Of a stretch of 64,000 nucleotides of DNA, positions 34,124-42,976 are shown piece after piece. Position numbers and translations under genes: made by a program. The notes under the pieces were generated by a model, which saw only the letters and a list, made by a program, of their open reading frames with translations, made no database searches and was not told where the DNA came from. Positions within the stretch are counted from its first letter, which is position 1. Each line of letters opens with the position of its first letter. This DNA comes from Balneola sp. (lineage in GTDB: Bacteria; Bacteroidota; Rhodothermia; Balneolales; Balneolaceae). Where the stretch lies: assembly GCA_003712055.1 (NCBI GenBank), contig RHLJ01000004.1:186001-250000 (forward strand), given 5' to 3'.

Positions 34124-36778
34124 ATGAAAAAGCTACTATCAGTATTCATAATCGGTATTATCAGTTTAGGGCACATCCAATTAGCTAACGCGCAAAGCCA
34201 ACCTGTTTTTTCTTTAAATCAATTTGATGTTCAAGAGTTGGAAAAAGCAAAATCTGGTAGCGAAACCAGCTATTTCCAGCTTAATAGCTCAATTTTTGAA
34301 AACCCGGAATTCGATCGGGGAGCACTTTTAGATGTTACTTTGGCCACTGGTGAAACCGATCGCCTGGTAGTGCTTGCCAGGGAAGTGTATATGCCCGGAA
34401 CTGTTTCGATAAGGGCACATAAAGTTGGTGAACCAGGGCAGATTTTTGCGTTCACCTATTCAGAGGAAAAATTAAACGGGATTTACTACACCGAAGGCGG
34501 GAAACCGGCCTATTTTAATTATGATTTGGCTAAATCAAAGAATTTTGTTTCTCCCCGAAATGAGCGGGTAGAACACAAACTAGCTTGTGGTGTTGATCAT
34601 TCTGATGAATTGATCCCTACCCCCCACATTCACCATAAAACAACTAATAATCCTGTTAGTTCAGCTGCACCATTAGTTTCTACAGAAGATGATAGCGTAG
34701 CTATTGATTTAATGATTGTATATACCCAAGCATCAGAAGACTGGGCAGGAACAACAGGGTTTGGAACTATTGAAGCAGTGATTGCTCAAGCTGTAAATCT
34801 CTCACAAACAGCCTTAGATAATAGCGGAACAAACATTGATCTACGATTGGTGAATACCACTAAAACCACCTACAATGAAGAAACAGATGGAGTAGGTTCG
34901 GAAGAAAGATTATCAAGGCTTACACAAAATGACAGTGACCCGGTTTTTGATCCGGGTGATGGGCATAATGGCTTTTTGGAAGAAGTTCACTCTATCAGGG
35001 ATAACTCCGGAGCAGATGTGGTGGCGCTTCTTGCGCTTATTAGTGACACCGGAGGTTTAGGCTGGAGACTAGGAAGTACAGGCGGAGATCCTTATTTCGC
35101 CTTTAATTTAAACCGGGTTCAGCAAGTGGCGGATACTTATACCCTGATGCACGAAATTGGTCATAATATGGGGAATTCACACTCCAGAACTCAATCTTCG
35201 TCAGCAGCCGATGAAGGCGGGGGGTTATTCCAGTACTCAGTGGGGTATCAAAATACTACGGCTAGTTACCATACGGTAATGTCGTATTCGGATAATGGTC
35301 AGCAAGAAGCTCCGTATTTCTCCAGTCCGAATATTATCTATTTGGGGTCAGCAACGGGTTCAAGTAGTAGCCAGTTTCCTGCCGATAATGTGAGAAGCAT
35401 GAGGCTTATTAAGCGCACTATCTCTAAATACAGAACCAGCAATACTGAGTCCCCTTCGGCTGATGTATCAGCGAATACTATTTCTATTCAAATGAATAGA
35501 GAAGAAAATCAGAACATACCGTATGAGGTTTCAAACAGTGGGCAAAGCTTATTGGTTTGGGATATAGATTTCCGATTTGATTCACAGTTCAAAAGAGCTA
35601 AAAATACAGGACAAACTATTGCTCCGGCCGACTTTACCAGAGTTATTTCTGCTCCGGCTAATTATTCCGGATTATTAAACGCGAAGTCAAAAAGCGTAGC
35701 AGAGGAAACCATTTACTCTACATCTTTCGAAGGTGGAGATGGTTTCTTTAGCGGAACTTTTGGTGGCATTCAGGAATGGAGATCTACATCAGGGGACGAG
35801 TTTGATATCTCAACCAATAATCCGAATACGGGAAGTAATCATCTAAGAATAAACGGAGATGGAACGGAGAATACTCGTTTTATTAGTGCTCCATTCTTTG
35901 GTTACCAACTATTTGGTGAATACGAAATTACAGTAAACTTCTCGGTATCAACTACCAGTGATGTTTACGACATATACATTACAGATGCGAATAATGGAGA
36001 GTTTACAGCCGGAGCTATCATAGCTCAAGGGACTTTATTTGCAGCGGATGAAAACGAGAGCGGCGGAGTAAGCTTCTTTGGTACGGGTTCTGTAATAAAT
36101 GCGAATCAGTACTACGAGCTAACAATGGTAGTAAATCCTGATGACCAGGAAATCAATTATCTGCTTAATGGGGTAACCATTGCAAACAATGGTTATGTAG
36201 GAGGTTTCAGTCCCGGCGAAATGGTTGTATTAAACAGAAGCCAGGTTGTTGGTTCTAATTTTGATCTTGATGATATCGAGATAAGAAAGATAAGCGCCCC
36301 CTACCCATGGCTAAATTTAACTGAACAAACAGGGTTTGCGGTTGAAGGAGGCTCTTCCTCAACAACATTACAGTTTACGACCGTGGGCGTTTCTGCTGGA
36401 ACTTATACATCATCGATGAGGGTACGAACTAATGATCCTCAGAATCAGGAATATTCCGTTCCAATTACCCTTACTGTTGCCAATGTAGTTTCTAATGAGC
36501 CAGGTGACGCTCCTACCGAAATCTCACTTAGTCAGAATTTCCCGAATCCGTTTAATCCTCAGACGACGATCTCATACAGTCTGACAAACCCGGGAGAGAT
36601 CAGCTTGGCGGTTTACAATATTCAGGGACAAAAAGTGGCTACTTTATTTGAGGGTGTTCAACAAGCAGGTGAATTCGATGTGCTTTTTGATGCAACTAAC
36701 TTATCAAGTGGTATTTATATCTACCGTTTACAAACCGCAAGGGAAGTAATCACCAGGCAAATGGCTCTTATCAAATAA
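34124..36778 (+). CDS. Secreted metzincin metalloprotease with T9SS sorting domain
   Basis: An 884-residue secreted zinc protease from ATG 34124, which gives a clean signal peptide (cleaved near ANAQS). A propeptide-like region covers about residues 30-160, with MPGTVSIRA and EEKLNG. The catalytic domain carries HEIGHNMGNSHSR (HExxHxxGxxH, first His near residue 343) and the Met-turn VMSYSD; this is a reprolysin-like metzincin. Later beta-sandwich regions precede a type A T9SS sorting domain (ISLSQNFPNPFNPQTTI to TRQMALIK). The next gene, two bases downstream, resembles its propeptide. It lies two genes after porX, whose product regulates this export route. Confidence 0.9.
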   Translation: MKKLLSVFIIGIISLGHIQLANAQSQPVFSLNQFDVQELEKAKSGSETSYFQLNSSIFENPEFDRGALLDVTLATGETDRLVVLAREVYMPGTVSIRAHKVGEPGQIFAFTYSEEKLNGIYYTEGGKPAYFNYDLAKSKNFVSPRNERVEHKLACGVDHSDELIPTPHIHHKTTNNPVSSAAPLVSTEDDSVAIDLMIVYTQASEDWAGTTGFGTIEAVIAQAVNLSQTALDNSGTNIDLRLVNTTKTTYNEETDGVGSEERLSRLTQNDSDPVFDPGDGHNGFLEEVHSIRDNSGADVVALLALISDTGGLGWRLGSTGGDPYFAFNLNRVQQVADTYTLMHEIGHNMGNSHSRTQSSSAADEGGGLFQYSVGYQNTTASYHTVMSYSDNGQQEAPYFSSPNIIYLGSATGSSSSQFPADNVRSMRLIKRTISKYRTSNTESPSADVSANTISIQMNREENQNIPYEVSNSGQSLLVWDIDFRFDSQFKRAKNTGQTIAPADFTRVISAPANYSGLLNAKSKSVAEETIYSTSFEGGDGFFSGTFGGIQEWRSTSGDEFDISTNNPNTGSNHLRINGDGTENTRFISAPFFGYQLFGEYEITVNFSVSTTSDVYDIYITDANNGEFTAGAIIAQGTLFAADENESGGVSFFGTGSVINANQYYELTMVVNPDDQEINYLLNGVTIANNGYVGGFSPGEMVVLNRSQVVGSNFDLDDIEIRKISAPYPWLNLTEQTGFAVEGGSSSTTLQFTTVGVSAGTYTSSMRVRTNDPQNQEYSVPITLTVANVVSNEPGDAPTEISLSQNFPNPFNPQTTISYSLTNPGEISLAVYNIQGQKVATLFEGVQQAGEFDVLFDATNLSSGIYIYRLQTAREVITRQMALIK

Positions 36779-36780
36779 TT

Positions 36781-37272
36781 ATGTACAAAAAGCTGCTAAC
36801 TACTTGTTTGAGTCTTCTTCTAATGATGGGAATGGGTTGTTCTCAAAAGGAACAACCAGAAACCCAGGAAGAACCAATAAAAGAATTTATTGAAAGTGAT
36901 GAAGTAAATAAGGCCAGTTTATTTGTTGAAGTAGATATCCAGGCGCTTTCCAAGTCAAATCAAGGGGATAGTTTTTTAATTACTCTTAGCGATGGTACGG
37001 AATACACTCTTCAAATAAATAGAATTGAAGAAACCATGCCTGGGGTTATAAGTATCGCAGCGAATGTAAATGATGGAGAAACAGGGCAATCTAACCTGAT
37101 TCTGCAGAATGAGAAGCTAAACGGAAGGATTCAAATGTTTAAGGAGGGAATGACGTACCAACTTGGCTTTGAGGACCATACCAACAAGCATTTTATTGCT
37201 CCGTTAGATCCCGAAGAAAAAGATGTGTTACAAGGAAGCGAACCACTGGAAGTTCCAAAAACAGATGGGTAA
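36781..37272 (+). CDS. Lipoprotein resembling the propeptide of the adjacent metzincin
   Basis: A 163-residue lipoprotein (signal peptide, lipobox MGMGC, Cys20, then a charged linker). Residues about 66-125 align with the propeptide-like region of the protease encoded just upstream: ITLSDGT against VTLATGE, MPGVISIAA against MPGTVSIRA, GETGQ against GEPGQ, and EKLNG against EKLNG. The spacing of TLxxG, MPG and KLNG is the same in both except for two one-residue shifts around GQ, with about 20 identities over 55 positions. It begins two bases after the protease stop, so the two are co-translated. This suggests a lipid-anchored inhibitor or folding partner for that protease; no such family is known to me. 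Confidence 0.75.
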   Translation: MYKKLLTTCLSLLLMMGMGCSQKEQPETQEEPIKEFIESDEVNKASLFVEVDIQALSKSNQGDSFLITLSDGTEYTLQINRIEETMPGVISIAANVNDGETGQSNLILQNEKLNGRIQMFKEGMTYQLGFEDHTNKHFIAPLDPEEKDVLQGSEPLEVPKTDG

Positions 37273-37300
37273 GAACCGTATTAAAAAGTCCGTATAGCTG

Positions 37301-38368
37301 CTAATCCTTCATTCGGCTAAGGCTTAATGCGCTTAGCATCCACTTAGGTAAATCTTTCTTTGGGTCTCTTTTGGTCATATCAACAAAGAGGCCTAATTTT
37401 TTAGCGATAGGTACTTTATGAGTTTCCACAAACTCTATGAGTGTTCCGTCAGGGTCTTCGATGTAAGTAAAGCGTCCTGCCGCTTCTCCCATATCAAAAC
37501 TATCGGCGCTGTCTACGGTAAAGGGAAAACCAGCTTGTTCACACTCTTCTTTTAGTGCGTCCATGCCTTGTACATCAAAGCAAAGGTGAATAAACCCAAG
37601 ATCTCCCCAATAACGGTCTTCAAAAATCAGGCTGGGAGTTCTTTTCTCATCCAAAGACTGGATAAGTTCAATTTCGGTGGGGCCAAATAGTTTGCTAAAA
37701 CCCCCTTGTCTTGGAGAGCTATGTCGTAAAAGAATCCGGCGGTATGTTTGATCTCCGCCCGGAAGGCCTTGAAGATCTTCGAATTTCTCGGACTCATCAT
37801 AAACTACTTCATCATAACCAAGAATATCTGAGTATAGGGTTCGAGACTTCTCGATATCAGTCGAACCGATCAATGCTCCTGAAACTCCACCCGTAGTTTT
37901 TTGTTCTCTTTTTTTAAACCAGCCAAGCCCTTTTACCACTTCGAAAATATTCCCATGAAGGTCTTCTACATAAAAATGTAAATCACCTGCAGGGTTTTCT
38001 TTTAAAGATGTGATCACTTTAAGACCAGCCATATTAAATTGCTCGTAAGTCTCTTCTACATTAATAGATTTGATCTTGGCTGCGTTGATGCCCAGGTCGC
38101 CGATCATAATATCGAAGCTGCAAGGTTGGGGAGTTCTACTGGTATATTGCCAGATTTCAAAACCGCCACCACCACGCATACTTAACGTGAGTATAGCTCG
38201 GCGATCATGAGGTTTTCCACCCGTATATGGGAGCATGAGATTAGCCGTGGCAGCGTCATCAAATACTTTGATATCCATACCAAAATATTTTCGGTACCAC
38301 TCGGTGGTTTTTTCTACATCTGTATTACCTATACCAATCTGTTGAATACCAGCAATTACTTTTTCCAT
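37301..38368 (-). CDS. Two-domain VOC-family protein
   Basis: A 355-residue protein made of two tandem vicinal-oxygen-chelate domains (about 5-150 and 160-330). The first begins IQQIGIGNTDVEKTTEWYRKYFGM and includes HFYVEDLHGNIFEV; the second has GSTDIEKSRTLYSDILGY, LGFIHLCFDVQGMDAL and TYIEDPDGTLIEFVETH. Such proteins include extradiol dioxygenases and glyoxalases; no specific ligands can be assigned. It overlaps nothing and lies ten bases from the TlpA-like gene upstream in the same direction. Confidence 0.8.
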   Translation of the reverse strand: MEKVIAGIQQIGIGNTDVEKTTEWYRKYFGMDIKVFDDAATANLMLPYTGGKPHDRRAILTLSMRGGGGFEIWQYTSRTPQPCSFDIMIGDLGINAAKIKSINVEETYEQFNMAGLKVITSLKENPAGDLHFYVEDLHGNIFEVVKGLGWFKKREQKTTGGVSGALIGSTDIEKSRTLYSDILGYDEVVYDESEKFEDLQGLPGGDQTYRRILLRHSSPRQGGFSKLFGPTEIELIQSLDEKRTPSLIFEDRYWGDLGFIHLCFDVQGMDALKEECEQAGFPFTVDSADSFDMGEAAGRFTYIEDPDGTLIEFVETHKVPIAKKLGLFVDMTKRDPKKDLPKWMLSALSLSRMKD

Positions 38369-38377
38369 AAGCCTTTC

Positions 38378-38974
38378 TTAAAATGAGGTGAGGAAGCTAC
38401 GGAAAGCTTCAGTGTTATACTTGGCCATTCCCTTTTTTTCCATCACAATATTACCTTCGGGAGAAATGACATAGGTTGTAGGTACTACAGAGCTATCGTA
38501 GGTGCCCGGTTTTCGCCCGATAAGGAAGTAAACGGGCATTGTAAATTCCTTTCTTTCCATATACGCTCGCGCTTTTTCGGGATCTTCATCGAGAGAAAGC
38601 ATTACGAATACGATATCAGAGTTATCCTGCAGCTGTTCATAAAGCTTTTGGATATTGGGCATTTCAGCAATACAAGGAGGGCACCAGGTAGCCCAGAAGT
38701 TTAAGAAGATGGTTTTGCCTTGATAATCCCTGAGAGAGGTTTGATTTCCATCAAGATCAATAAGGGGCATATTAAATTGAGCAGCTCGAATCTCCGTTTC
38801 ATCAATAGATGTTTTAGGCTGGAGAATTCCGGTAGAAAGAAGAACTCTTTGCAAACCTCCAATTACCTCGGTGTGATATCCGGTGAAATACAGAACACCA
38901 AAAACACCAAGAATAATGCTCCATTCTATAACGGCTCGTTTAAATGCGTTGGGCTTTTTAGGGGCTTCGCTCAT
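38378..38974 (-). CDS. TlpA-like membrane-anchored thioredoxin
   Basis: A 198-residue thiol:disulfide protein with one N-terminal membrane helix (about residues 15-33) and a periplasmic thioredoxin fold. The active site is NFWATWCPPCIAEMPNI (Cys98, Cys101), and the later VPTTYVISPEG is the cis-proline region. Members act in cytochrome c maturation or general thiol reduction. It is followed by the two-domain VOC gene with ten bases between. Confidence 0.87.
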   Translation of the reverse strand: MSEAPKKPNAFKRAVIEWSIILGVFGVLYFTGYHTEVIGGLQRVLLSTGILQPKTSIDETEIRAAQFNMPLIDLDGNQTSLRDYQGKTIFLNFWATWCPPCIAEMPNIQKLYEQLQDNSDIVFVMLSLDEDPEKARAYMERKEFTMPVYFLIGRKPGTYDSSVVPTTYVISPEGNIVMEKKGMAKYNTEAFRSFLTSF

Positions 38975-38993
38975 GTTCCAAAACTACAGAAAT

Positions 38994-39029
38994 AAAAAAA
39001 GCCCTGCCGATCAAAGCAGGGCCTTTTTC
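38994..39029. terminator. Rho-independent terminator
   Basis: GCCCTGC and GCAGGGC form a stem with an eight-base loop, flanked by A-run and T-run. It is downstream of the nitroreductase gene on the minus strand and upstream of the TlpA-like gene. Confidence 0.85.
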
Positions 39030-39119
39030 TCTATTCAGTTATAAACTTTTATGAGGTCAGGGCATTGCTTTGATCTACTCAGAATGATGAGATGCTAAAC
39101 TAATACCCGCAAAAAATTT

Positions 39120-39153
39120 CCTAAAACTTATATCTACCCTAACAGGTTTTAGG
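39120..39153. other. Isolated hairpin downstream of the nitroreductase gene
   Basis: CCTAAAAC and GTTTTAGG are a perfect 8-base inverted repeat with an 18-base loop inside a 220-base AT-rich gap (39030-39255). No T-run follows, so a structural or binding-site role is possible; nothing else is evident in the gap. Confidence 0.4.
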
Positions 39154-39255
39154 ATTATCTATGTCAGTAAAACTTATAAAACAAAATTATAAACTATCAT
39201 TATGATCTGCTAATGAAAAAATTTTTTAATGGATGAAATTTAAGTGAAGTAATAA

Positions 39256-39924
39256 CTATAAGAAAGAAGAAATTTCACTTAACGACTTTTTAGTAATATC
39301 TGGTACTTGAACACCATCTTTTGGATAACCAACAACTAAAAGAAGAAATGGTTTTTCATGGGACGGTCGTTTCATAATCTCATTTAAAAAGCCCATAGGG
39401 CTAGGTGTGTGAGTGAGAGTAGCTAAGCCGGCATGATGAAGTGCCGTTATAAGCATCCCCGTTGCAATACCTACGGACTCCTTCACATAATAATGTTTAC
39501 TTCGTTCACCATCTTCATTCAAGTGATAGCTTTGTGCGAAAATACCAATCAAATAGGGAGCAGTTTCAAGAAAGGGTTTGTGTTCATCAGTACCAAAAGG
39601 ATAAAGATCGTCCAGCCAGTCTTGCGGTGCTCTTCGATGGTAAAATTCTCGTTCTTCTTCTTCTGCAGCTTCTTTGATTTGCTTTTTTATCTCCGGGTCG
39701 GAGATTACGGCGAAATGCCATGGTTGCTTATTAGCTCCATTAGGAGCGGTTCCGGCCGCTAGCAGACACTTTTCAATAACCTCTCTTTCTACAGGTTGGT
39801 CAGAAAATTCTCGTATAGTACGACGCTTTCTGAGTAGTTCATAAAACTCAGTAGCTCTTTGCTTCATTTCCTCGGCAGGATATTCTGTGTAAGAATCTAA
39901 GGGGATAAATGCTGGTTTAGACAT
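39256..39924 (-). CDS. Nitroreductase-family FMN oxidoreductase
   Basis: A 223-residue NfsB/IYD-type nitroreductase-like protein. [21 protein letters not shown] and [20 protein letters not shown] are the FMN-binding signature, followed by [26 protein letters not shown] choose the ATG at 39924 over the TTG one codon earlier. Substrates in the family range from nitroaromatics to iodotyrosine; the [12 protein letters not shown] insertion suggests the iodotyrosine-dehalogenase-like subgroup. Not a metabolic assignment. Confidence 0.85.
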   Translation of the reverse strand: MSKPAFIPLDSYTEYPAEEMKQRATEFYELLRKRRTIREFSDQPVEREVIEKCLLAAGTAPNGANKQPWHFAVISDPEIKKQIKEAAEEEEREFYHRRAPQDWLDDLYPFGTDEHKPFLETAPYLIGIFAQSYHLNEDGERSKHYYVKESVGIATGMLITALHHAGLATLTHTPSPMGFLNEIMKRPSHEKPFLLLVVGYPKDGVQVPDITKKSLSEISSFL

Positions 39925-39984
39925 CAAAATACATTGGATATGATGGGTGGCAAACCTATCTACTTATTTAATTATAACCAAGAA

Positions 39985-40407
39985 TTACTTTACTCCTGAT
40001 CCTTGGGCTAACCACCAGGGGTGAGCTTCTACAACAAGCCGCCCGGCTTTTACCATAGGATCGGCTTTAGCATACTCCAGAGCCTTCTCTATAGTGGCAA
40101 CGTTATATACCGAAAAGCCTCTTATATCGCCTTCGCCACCGGTTGGGCCATTCAAGTTGATGATACCTTGCTCGTATAGTCCTCCTAAGTAAGCAAGGTG
40201 AGCATTTTGTAATTCAGAAGCTTCTTCTTCACTTTGGCTGCGGTTAGGTCCGCTCTTCAGAAAAACAATGAAGTACTTTTGCATTGTGTACTTCTCACCA
40301 GCCCATTCATAATCAAAAGTTTCAGGTTTTTGGGTGGAAGTGGAATCCTGAGCAAATGAGGGTAGCGCTATAAATAAAAGAGCTATTAACAATAAAAGTG
40401 CTTTCAT
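39985..40407 (-). CDS. YCII-related protein with signal peptide
   Basis: A 140-residue protein with a cleaved signal peptide (LPSFAQ) and a YCII-related domain (about residues 38-125): MQKYFIVFLKSGPNRSQSEEE, LNGPTGGEGDIRGFSVYNV and DPMVKAGRLVVEAHPWW. Most YCII-domain proteins are cytoplasmic, so export is unusual. The domain is usually a small dimer of unknown role. It lies 44 bases before the membrane metallopeptidase gene end, same strand. Confidence 0.78.
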   Translation of the reverse strand: MKALLLLIALLFIALPSFAQDSTSTQKPETFDYEWAGEKYTMQKYFIVFLKSGPNRSQSEEEASELQNAHLAYLGGLYEQGIINLNGPTGGEGDIRGFSVYNVATIEKALEYAKADPMVKAGRLVVEAHPWWLAQGSGVK

Positions 40408-40451
40408 GGTAGTATCGTTGAAATTATTCTAAGTAATGGATATGGTGTAAA

Positions 40452-42617
40452 CTATTGGCGGACAATCATAAAATCAAACCAGTATTGTTGTTCATCTAGT
40501 CGCTCCTTATATCGCGGGCGAAGCTCAAGCTCGTTTACTTTTTCAATCCATTGAGATGCGAGCTCAAATTCACTCATGTAAATAAGTTGATCAATCAATT
40601 GGATATATATATCAAACCAATCTTCACGTATTTCTTGGTTGATTAATACCGCGGCATAACTTGAAATTATTTCATCAAAACGTTCTTCGATTAAGAGCTC
40701 GTTCAGGATAAGGGTATTGGTTGAATTATAAGTTTCTGCTTCATCCGGAGACGGATAAATATTCTTATACCGCGCATTAGTAAATGATTTCCACAGCAGA
40801 GTATCGCTGCGCGTTTCAAAAGAGTATGTGAAGGTTCTTGGGATGGATTCGGGCAATACTCCTCTTGTTATTTCTAATTGGGCAAAAGCTTGATCCCATT
40901 TTTGTAGAAGAGCAAAAGCATCTGCTTTAAATATCTGTAAGACAGGATCAGGATCATCCACAGCGATAGATAATTCAACTTGCTCGGCATCTAACGATTC
41001 TAACTTATTTCTAGCCCATTCTCGTTTGATTATCAGGTTCTCGGGATTGAGCTCAAAAAGAACACGCAGGGTAATTTCTTCCAGTTCTTTCTGATTGGTA
41101 ATTCTATAGTATTGTAAATCATCCCATAGCTTCTGAGTTTCGGTGAGCGAGTGCGGGCAGGGCCTCTGAAAAATGGATTGCTGACTAAATATCCGATTTG
41201 AAGCACGCTGGTCCACAGAATCGATTTCCAGGTCCGGTAAGGAAGCATGCCATCCTTCTACCAAATTATCAAATGATGTATTATAAGCCGATTCAATATC
41301 TGTGGTTTTATAGGCCTGCTTAAAATTAGAAACCGGGTAATTCTCAAGTAAATATTTAACAAAAGAACCACTGGTTGTATAACTAATAGCTCCGGCATCG
41401 GCATAAAACCCAAGCAATGACAGTGCAGATTCCATTTCCTCAGCGGTGGGGTAACGATCTTTTGCTGCCATAATCTGATCAAGGGTAGATTCTGATGAAG
41501 CATCCTTCGCAATTGCTTCAGCTAGCCCTTCAATGAGTCCAATACTCCAGCTTCCATTGAAAAAGTCGTTTCCAAATTGTTTTGAAATTACATGTACTAG
41601 TTCATGTAATAAAACATATTCAAGATGCTCTTCAGCAATGTGAAGTTGATCTTGTTCAAGCCAGATGGGTACATAGCTTGTAAATTTTGCTCCTACCAGT
41701 TCTTTCTTTTGCCAGGCATTAGCATATAAATAACTTTCAATCATTCGACCTTCAGGCCAGTCAACGTCTAATTGATCAACAATCTGATCGAAGTAGAATT
41801 CGTGCTTCAAAGCCCAAAATTCTAGGTCTTCGTCAGAAAAGTGCTCCTCATCTGCAAATAAGTGGAAATGCTCAGTTTGATAATGATAGGAGAGTTTTTG
41901 CTGCAGATCGCTTCTTGGAGAGACGATTCCAAATTCTGAAAGAAAAATATATCCAACGCAAAGTCCGACTATAGAAATTCCCGAGAGCACTTTGGGAAGA
42001 GCAGATTTTTTCCAATCGGTCAAGGCCCAGAGTAGTAACACCCAAAGCAGAGTAATTCCCCGGAAATAAAAAAGGCTGGAAGAAACCTGAACAGTTTCAT
42101 CATAAATAGGGCCAGGCCAATGTCCCCAAATATGATTGAAATAGTATACCTGGGGTAATGTCAGAAATTCGATTAAAAGTACCCCAAGTGATATAAATAG
42201 TAATGTGAGTACGGTAAGAACAGCAGGAAAGGGAGCTACCAGTTTTCTAAAAAACCTCCCTATGGCAGCGCCAAAAAGAATGGCTGGAAAAGGAATGAGT
42301 ATCCAGAATAAGGCACCGTTAGCAGAAAGACATGAGGTAATCAGAGAGAAGACTAATAATGGAAGCCCAAATAAAGCGACTCTCATAGTTATCTTTATAA
42401 TAACCTCAGAATCCTTTTTTAAGCTAGTACGTGAGGTGGTAATTCCAGCCCAGAAAGCTCCGGTAATTGCTGCTATCATTGCAGACTCGAAGTGAAAATC
42501 GCCCACCAAAGGTATGGGGATGAATATACATCCAATAATTACAGGTAGTAGATAGCTGGCTGCTTTTTTCAACAATACTAAAGGGTTATTGAAGCATAGA
42601 CCCAATACATTAACCAA
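40452..42617 (-). CDS. Membrane protein with HExxH metallopeptidase domain
   Basis: A 720-residue protein. About six membrane helices occupy residues 20-220, and a soluble domain follows. YVLLHELVHVISKQFG (about residue 338) contains HELVH, a zinc-binding HExxH motif, with a likely third ligand Glu in GLIEGLAEAIAKD; the fold is probably of the gluzincin/MA-clan type. The C-terminal part is helical with TPR-like spacing. No ATG occurs before residue 47: TTG codons at 42617 or 42575 (just after the DoxX stop) are possible starts. No close family is recognised; peptidase activity is inferred. Confidence 0.7.
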   Translation of the reverse strand: MVNVLGLCFNNPLVLLKKAASYLLPVIIGCIFIPIPLVGDFHFESAMIAAITGAFWAGITTSRTSLKKDSEVIIKITMRVALFGLPLLVFSLITSCLSANGALFWILIPFPAILFGAAIGRFFRKLVAPFPAVLTVLTLLFISLGVLLIEFLTLPQVYYFNHIWGHWPGPIYDETVQVSSSLFYFRGITLLWVLLLWALTDWKKSALPKVLSGISIVGLCVGYIFLSEFGIVSPRSDLQQKLSYHYQTEHFHLFADEEHFSDEDLEFWALKHEFYFDQIVDQLDVDWPEGRMIESYLYANAWQKKELVGAKFTSYVPIWLEQDQLHIAEEHLEYVLLHELVHVISKQFGNDFFNGSWSIGLIEGLAEAIAKDASSESTLDQIMAAKDRYPTAEEMESALSLLGFYADAGAISYTTSGSFVKYLLENYPVSNFKQAYKTTDIESAYNTSFDNLVEGWHASLPDLEIDSVDQRASNRIFSQQSIFQRPCPHSLTETQKLWDDLQYYRITNQKELEEITLRVLFELNPENLIIKREWARNKLESLDAEQVELSIAVDDPDPVLQIFKADAFALLQKWDQAFAQLEITRGVLPESIPRTFTYSFETRSDTLLWKSFTNARYKNIYPSPDEAETYNSTNTLILNELLIEERFDEIISSYAAVLINQEIREDWFDIYIQLIDQLIYMSEFELASQWIEKVNELELRPRYKERLDEQQYWFDFMIVRQ

Positions 42618-42976
42618 AACTGAATGGGAATGCGAACGAGGGTGAACAGAGAAAATAAAGAAACAGGCTTTTTTGCCATAGCCTTTCTAAACATATCAAT
42701 ATGTACCGGAAAAACGGCTACTAAAAGTATGATGAGCCCATAACCGGAGATTGTCTTCAATAATGGAATCATTATTCCAATGCCTCCTGCAATCTCAAAT
42801 ATCCCACTCCAAAATACCATCGCTTTATGATTGGGAATGTAGTCAGGCATAATCTGTTCATATTTATAGGGGAATATAAAGTGCATAACTCTCGCTATAA
42901 TGAACATTACTCCGATCAGATAGACATGATTTGATATGTCCGCAAAAAAATCCAGGCTATTTCTTGAACATTGCAC
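42578..42976 (-). CDS. DoxX-like small membrane protein
   Basis: A 132-residue protein with four predicted helices. MHFIFPYKYEQIMPDYIPNH and FWSGIFEIAGGIGIMIPLL match the DoxX-like family of integral membrane proteins seen in Bacteroidota. The start appears to be a GTG at 42976, overlapping the end of the proline dehydrogenase gene by 20 bases; the first ATG at residue 24 would delete part of the first helix. It overlaps the next gene at its 3' end, so the three genes (proline dehydrogenase, DoxX, membrane peptidase) are one operon. Confidence 0.8.
   Translation of the reverse strand: MQCSRNSLDFFADISNHVYLIGVMFIIARVMHFIFPYKYEQIMPDYIPNHKAMVFWSGIFEIAGGIGIMIPLLKTISGYGLIILLVAVFPVHIDMFRKAMAKKPVSLFSLFTLVRIPIQFWLMYWVYASITL

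Noticed and set aside
39030-39255. Small gene or RNA in the gap after the nitroreductase
   Set aside because: Only an isolated 8-base hairpin and AT-rich sequence; no coding frame or known RNA motif seen.
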